Source: an uncultured Flavobacteriales bacterium
Lineage (GTDB): Bacteria > Bacteroidota > Bacteroidia > Flavobacteriales > UBA1820
DNA length: 18,239 bases
Assembly: GCA_959608625.1 (NCBI GenBank)
Contig: CAUHQV010000039.1
Location: 1-18,239, forward strand
Direction: 5' to 3'
Notes under the pieces: generated by a model
What the model was told of the DNA's origin: nothing
Database searches by the model: none
The model's input: the letters and a program-made list of their open reading frames with translations, nothing else
Made by a program: the position numbers and the translations under genes
Part shown: positions 14,554 through 18,239 of the stretch, piece by piece
Layout of the letters: each line of letters starts with the position of its first letter
Numbering within the stretch: the first letter of the stretch is position 1

Positions 14554-17013
14554 TTACTGAGGGTCTACGTCTATTGTGATGCGGACGCTGCGGAACGCTT
14601 TTTCGGCCGTCAGCAGGGCGGCTGATTTCCGGATCGCCTCCTTGGCCCGGCCCAGCGGGACGGATTCGGGGAGTTTTATATACATATGCTTTATAAAAAG
14701 GCTGTTGATGCGGGGAATATAGTAATAGTCCGGCCCGAGAACCCCCGTGCCGAAAAATTCCCGCATGCGCGAGGACAACAGGCTGGCGGCCGTGTCGAGC
14801 GTTTGGGGTGTTTTATGCCGCAGCACGATCCGTACCATCCGGCAGAAAGGCGGGTAGAGGAATTCCCGGCGAAGCTTCAGCACTTCCCGGTACATGGTGG
14901 TATAATCGGACGAAAGCACGTTGCGGATCACTTCGTGGGAGGGCTCATAGGTCTGGATGATCACCCGCCCCTGTTTTTTGCGCCCGGAGCGGCCCGCTAC
15001 CTGGCTGAGCAATTGATAGCCTCGCTCGAAAGCCCGGAAGTCCGGGTTTTTAAATACGTTGTCCGCATTGAGGATGCCCACTATCGATACATGGTCGAAG
15101 TCCAATCCTTTAGCGATCATCTGGGTGCCTATCAGGATATCCGCCTTCCGGTCTTCGAAGGCCTGTATGATGTTTTGATAAGAGTTCTTTCCGCTGGTGG
15201 TGTCTGTATCCATACGCAGGATGCGTGCCCCTTCGAAGATTTTTTCGGCTTCGTCTTCGACTTGTTGAGTGCCGAAACCTTTGGTGTCCAGACGGGGAGA
15301 GCCGCAGCAAGGGCAGCTAGCGGGCATAGTTTCCGAATAGCCGCAATAGTGGCATCGAAGTGTCCCGGAGGTTTTGTGATAGGTAAGGCTCACGTCGCAG
15401 TGCCTGCATTCGGGCACCCAGCCGCAGTCCCGGCATTGCAGTACCGGAGCGTATCCCCGGCGGTTCTGAAACAGGATCGCTTGCTCCCCGTTTTTTATGG
15501 CGCTGCGCACCGCTTCGATCAGCTCCAGCGAGAAATGGCCTTTCATTTGTCCGGACGTATAGGCATTTTTGATGTCCACCACGGAAATAACCGGCATTTC
15601 CACGTCACCGTATCTTTGGGATAATTCCGCTAATGCGAATTTGCCGCTTAAGGCATTGTGGTAGCTTTCTATCGCCGGAGTAGCCGAACCGAGCAGGATG
15701 TTTGCCCCGGCCAGTTTGCCCAGGTATATAGCCGTATCGCGCCCGTGATAGCGGGGAGCAGGATCCTGCTGTTTATAGCTAGGCTCGTGTTCCTCGTCCA
15801 CGATGACCAGCCCCAGGTTTTCAAAAGGGAGGAATACGGCGCTTCTGGCTCCAAGTATAAGGTCGAACCGGTTGGAGGCATTTCCCCGGACGCGCTGCCA
15901 GACTTCCGCCCGCTGCATATCGTTGTAATGGGAATGGTATACCCCGGTTTTTTCGCCGAAATAGGATTTCATCCGGCTCACTAATTGGGTGGTAAGGGCG
16001 ATTTCGGGCAGCAAATAAAGCACCTGCCGGCCTTTTTCCAACGTTTCCCGGATCAGCCGGGCGTATATCTCTGTTTTTCCGGAACCCGTCACTCCGTGCA
16101 ACAAAACGGTTTTTTCCTGCCCGAAACCCTCATGTATCTTTTGCAGGGCCGCTTCCTGTCCGGGGCTCAGCCCTTTTGCCTCTTTAGTAGGGGCTTCTCC
16201 TATTATTCGGTCAATTTCGCGTTTTTCGACGGTCAATATCCCTTTTTTGACCAACGCGTCTATCACAGCGCTCTTTTCTCCGGATATTTCCAGTATCTTT
16301 TTCTTGGGAACGAAATCGCTGCCTTTGGCCCTTTCGCTCAATAGGGCGATCAGTATCCTCCGTTGTTTTTCACTGCGGGAGGTTGCATCGAATGCTTCTT
16401 TCAGTTTTTCATCGCTTTGCCCGTATTGCGGGGAGAGACCGATTACGGTTTCTTTTTTGGGGGTATAGCGTTCCGAATATTCCCGGTAGACTCGCACCAG
16501 TCCCCGCCCGATCATTTTCCGGATAGCGGGGATCGCATTTTTCCGTTGGATGATCAAGGATATGTCGTCTACCGACAGATTTTTATTGTTGCTTAGAGCC
16601 TCGCATACCAGAAATTCCCGATCGGAAAGTTCTCTTTCCGGAATGTCATGGGCCGCCAATTCTATCCGGGTAGAGCTTTCCAACATCATTGCCGCGGGCA
16701 TCGCCGCTCGCATTACGTCGCCCAAACTGCAAGCGTAATACTCCGCCACCCATTGCCATAATCGGAGCTGAGTGTGGGTTACCGACGGTTCCAGGTCGAG
16801 AATCTCAATGATCTCTTTCGGAGAATATCCTTCCGGAAGAGATTGTGTCTGACCTATGATCAATCCCGTATATAAAGCGCCACGCACCTCTACAGCCACT
16901 CTTTTCCCGAAGAGGTCTCCGGAGGCGGAATCCTGGGGAAGAATGTATGTGAGGCTTTTGTCCAGATTGAGGGGCAAGAGTACCTCGGCGTAGTATATAG
17001 TAGGGTTATCCAT
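14554..17013 (-). CDS. priA: Primosomal protein N' (replication restart helicase PriA)
   Basis: An 819-residue SF2 helicase that recognises abandoned forks and recombination intermediates and reloads the replisome. The N-terminal 3'-DNA-binding domain begins YYAEVLLPLNLDKSLTYILPQD and continues through KRVAVEVRG; a winged-helix region follows, with a variable stretch to about 290. The helicase core has Walker A GVTGSGKT (307-314), LLPEIALTTQL, DEEH (406-409) and the GSATPAIES motif. A zinc-binding insert of paired cysteines starts at C527 (CRDCGW, CRHCD, CHYCGY, CPCCGS: eight cysteines). The second lobe ends with GTQMIAKGLDFDHVSIV and QVAGRSGRKKQG. ATG 17011-17013 starts at the conserved N-terminus; the frame stays open upstream to 17364 but has no homologous features and crosses the rrn promoter. 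Confidence 0.96.
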   Translation of the reverse strand: MDNPTIYYAEVLLPLNLDKSLTYILPQDSASGDLFGKRVAVEVRGALYTGLIIGQTQSLPEGYSPKEIIEILDLEPSVTHTQLRLWQWVAEYYACSLGDVMRAAMPAAMMLESSTRIELAAHDIPERELSDREFLVCEALSNNKNLSVDDISLIIQRKNAIPAIRKMIGRGLVRVYREYSERYTPKKETVIGLSPQYGQSDEKLKEAFDATSRSEKQRRILIALLSERAKGSDFVPKKKILEISGEKSAVIDALVKKGILTVEKREIDRIIGEAPTKEAKGLSPGQEAALQKIHEGFGQEKTVLLHGVTGSGKTEIYARLIRETLEKGRQVLYLLPEIALTTQLVSRMKSYFGEKTGVYHSHYNDMQRAEVWQRVRGNASNRFDLILGARSAVFLPFENLGLVIVDEEHEPSYKQQDPAPRYHGRDTAIYLGKLAGANILLGSATPAIESYHNALSGKFALAELSQRYGDVEMPVISVVDIKNAYTSGQMKGHFSLELIEAVRSAIKNGEQAILFQNRRGYAPVLQCRDCGWVPECRHCDVSLTYHKTSGTLRCHYCGYSETMPASCPCCGSPRLDTKGFGTQQVEDEAEKIFEGARILRMDTDTTSGKNSYQNIIQAFEDRKADILIGTQMIAKGLDFDHVSIVGILNADNVFKNPDFRAFERGYQLLSQVAGRSGRKKQGRVIIQTYEPSHEVIRNVLSSDYTTMYREVLKLRREFLYPPFCRMVRIVLRHKTPQTLDTAASLLSSRMREFFGTGVLGPDYYYIPRINSLFIKHMYIKLPESVPLGRAKEAIRKSAALLTAEKAFRSVRITIDVDPQ

Positions 17014-17024
17014 CGTTTTCAGTA

Positions 17025-17032
17025 CAAAATTA
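17025..17032 (-). promoter_or_regulatory. -7 promoter element for priA
   Basis: The minus strand reads TAatTTTG, matching the -7 consensus. The predicted start near 17021 leaves a leader of only about 8 nt before the priA ATG (17013). A TTTG (complement of 17063-17066) lies upstream but at 30 bp, too far to count. This element is divergent from the rrn promoter. Confidence 0.4.
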
Positions 17033-17137
17033 GAATAAAAAAACCAATAACAGACGGTCGGACAAAAAAATAAATCGACTGTAAAGCATTGAAGAATAAT
17101 GGCTATCAAAAAACCATAGAAAATTTCGGATAAAACA

Positions 17138-17170
17138 TTTGGAAAGGGGTAAAAAAAGGTATTATCTTTG
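17138..17170 (+). promoter_or_regulatory. Ribosomal RNA operon promoter
   Basis: TTTG at 17138-17141 and TAtcTTTG at 17163-17170 match both boxes of the Bacteroidota housekeeping promoter exactly, separated by 21 bp, within the usual 19-21. It is the best-scoring promoter in the window, as expected for rRNA. The predicted start is near 17174, about 248 nt before mature 16S. The upstream stretch 17033-17130 is very AT-rich and may help polymerase binding. Confidence 0.8.
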
Positions 17171-17173
17171 CAC

Positions 17174-17421
17174 CCGCAAACGGATCGAGGGATGCGAGTT
17201 CTGAGAGAAGTAAAGAGAGCCGCCGGGAGATAGGATTGAACGGGGGGCACGTAGAAAAAGGATCGAGAGAGATTCTTTAGAACGCCAGAGTTCATTGAAA
17301 GAATGAGATAGCCAGAGCCAAAAAGAGGAAGGAATTCCGCAAATTTGGTAAGGGCGTAGAACAAGGAAAAACAAGCAAGACGTTAATTCCAGTAAAAAGG
17401 AAGAAGAGCGGGACAAATTTG
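17174..17421 (+). other. Transcribed 16S rRNA leader
   Basis: About 248 nt of strongly purine-rich sequence between the rrn promoter and 16S, with no credible gene. It contains two copies of GGATCGAG (17182-17189 and 17260-17267). A boxA-like GATTCTTTAGAAC (17271-17283) can fold with the following sequence: GAAC 17280-17283 with GTTC 17290-17293, and ATTCTTT 17272-17278 with AAAGAAT 17298-17304. These may serve antitermination and RNase III processing, which is inference. The processing partner would lie beyond the window, 3' of 16S. Confidence 0.6.

Positions 17422-18239
<818 letters not shown>

Noticed and set aside
14686..15624. 312-residue open frame on the plus strand inside priA
   Set aside because: It is antisense to the priA helicase core and zinc region; no recognisable domain or promoter.
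17014..17364. 117-residue N-terminal extension of priA
   Set aside because: It runs through the rrn promoter and leader, lacks PriA homology, and the ATG at 17013 begins exactly at the conserved N-terminus.

Overview
The window looks like ordinary chromosome from a member of the Bacteroidota, most likely the order Bacteroidales. Three things point there: the partial 16S rRNA gene at the right end, the Bacteroidota-type promoter elements (TAnnTTTG, with an upstream TTTG-like box) in front of most transcription units, and the lack of strong Shine-Dalgarno sequences. Base composition is moderately GC-rich. I see no transposase, integrase, prophage, CRISPR array, tRNA or toxin-antitoxin pair.

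Layout, left to right. (1) 1-1254, + strand: the C-terminal end of a membrane protein, an ECF sigma factor, and a small two-helix membrane protein whose start overlaps the sigma stop (ATGA), probably its anti-sigma partner. A strong bidirectional hairpin terminator follows. (2) 1314-3025, - strand: a receiver-less sigma-54-type AAA+ activator overlapping rlmH by ATGA. (3) 3105-3752, - strand: a secreted protein of unknown function. (4) 3928-4500, + strand: rubrerythrin with its own promoter and terminator. (5) 4682-6001, + strand: prmC (release-factor glutamine methyltransferase) followed 3 nt later by a lipocalin. (6) 6009-7199, - strand: a membrane-anchored calcineurin-like phosphoesterase, divergent from mfd. 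(7) 7318-12859, + strand: mfd and recG, each with its own apparent promoter, then a secreted, degenerate M23-peptidase-like protein at 12956-13852. (8) 13939-17013, - strand: priA followed by a small nucleotidyltransferase-fold protein. (9) 17014-18239: divergent priA and rrn promoters, a purine-rich leader of about 250 nt, and the first ~818 nt of 16S rRNA, cut by the window edge.

Functionally, the right half gathers three SF2 DNA helicases or translocases that handle replication-transcription conflicts and stalled forks: Mfd removes stalled RNA polymerase, RecG remodels forks, and PriA reloads the replisome. They sit directly upstream of a ribosomal RNA operon, where such conflicts are frequent; a link between position and function is inference only. 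The left half holds two regulators (ECF sigma/anti-sigma, sigma-54 activator), two translation-related methyltransferases (RlmH, PrmC) and an oxidative-stress enzyme (rubrerythrin).

I did not find a convincing undescribed multi-gene system. The most worthwhile leads are the candidate anti-sigma without a visible zinc motif, the receiver-less sigma-54 activator coupled to rlmH, the metal-ligand-less M23-like protein, the unrecognised nucleotidyltransferase behind priA, the near-leaderless recG promoter, and the structure of the rrn leader.
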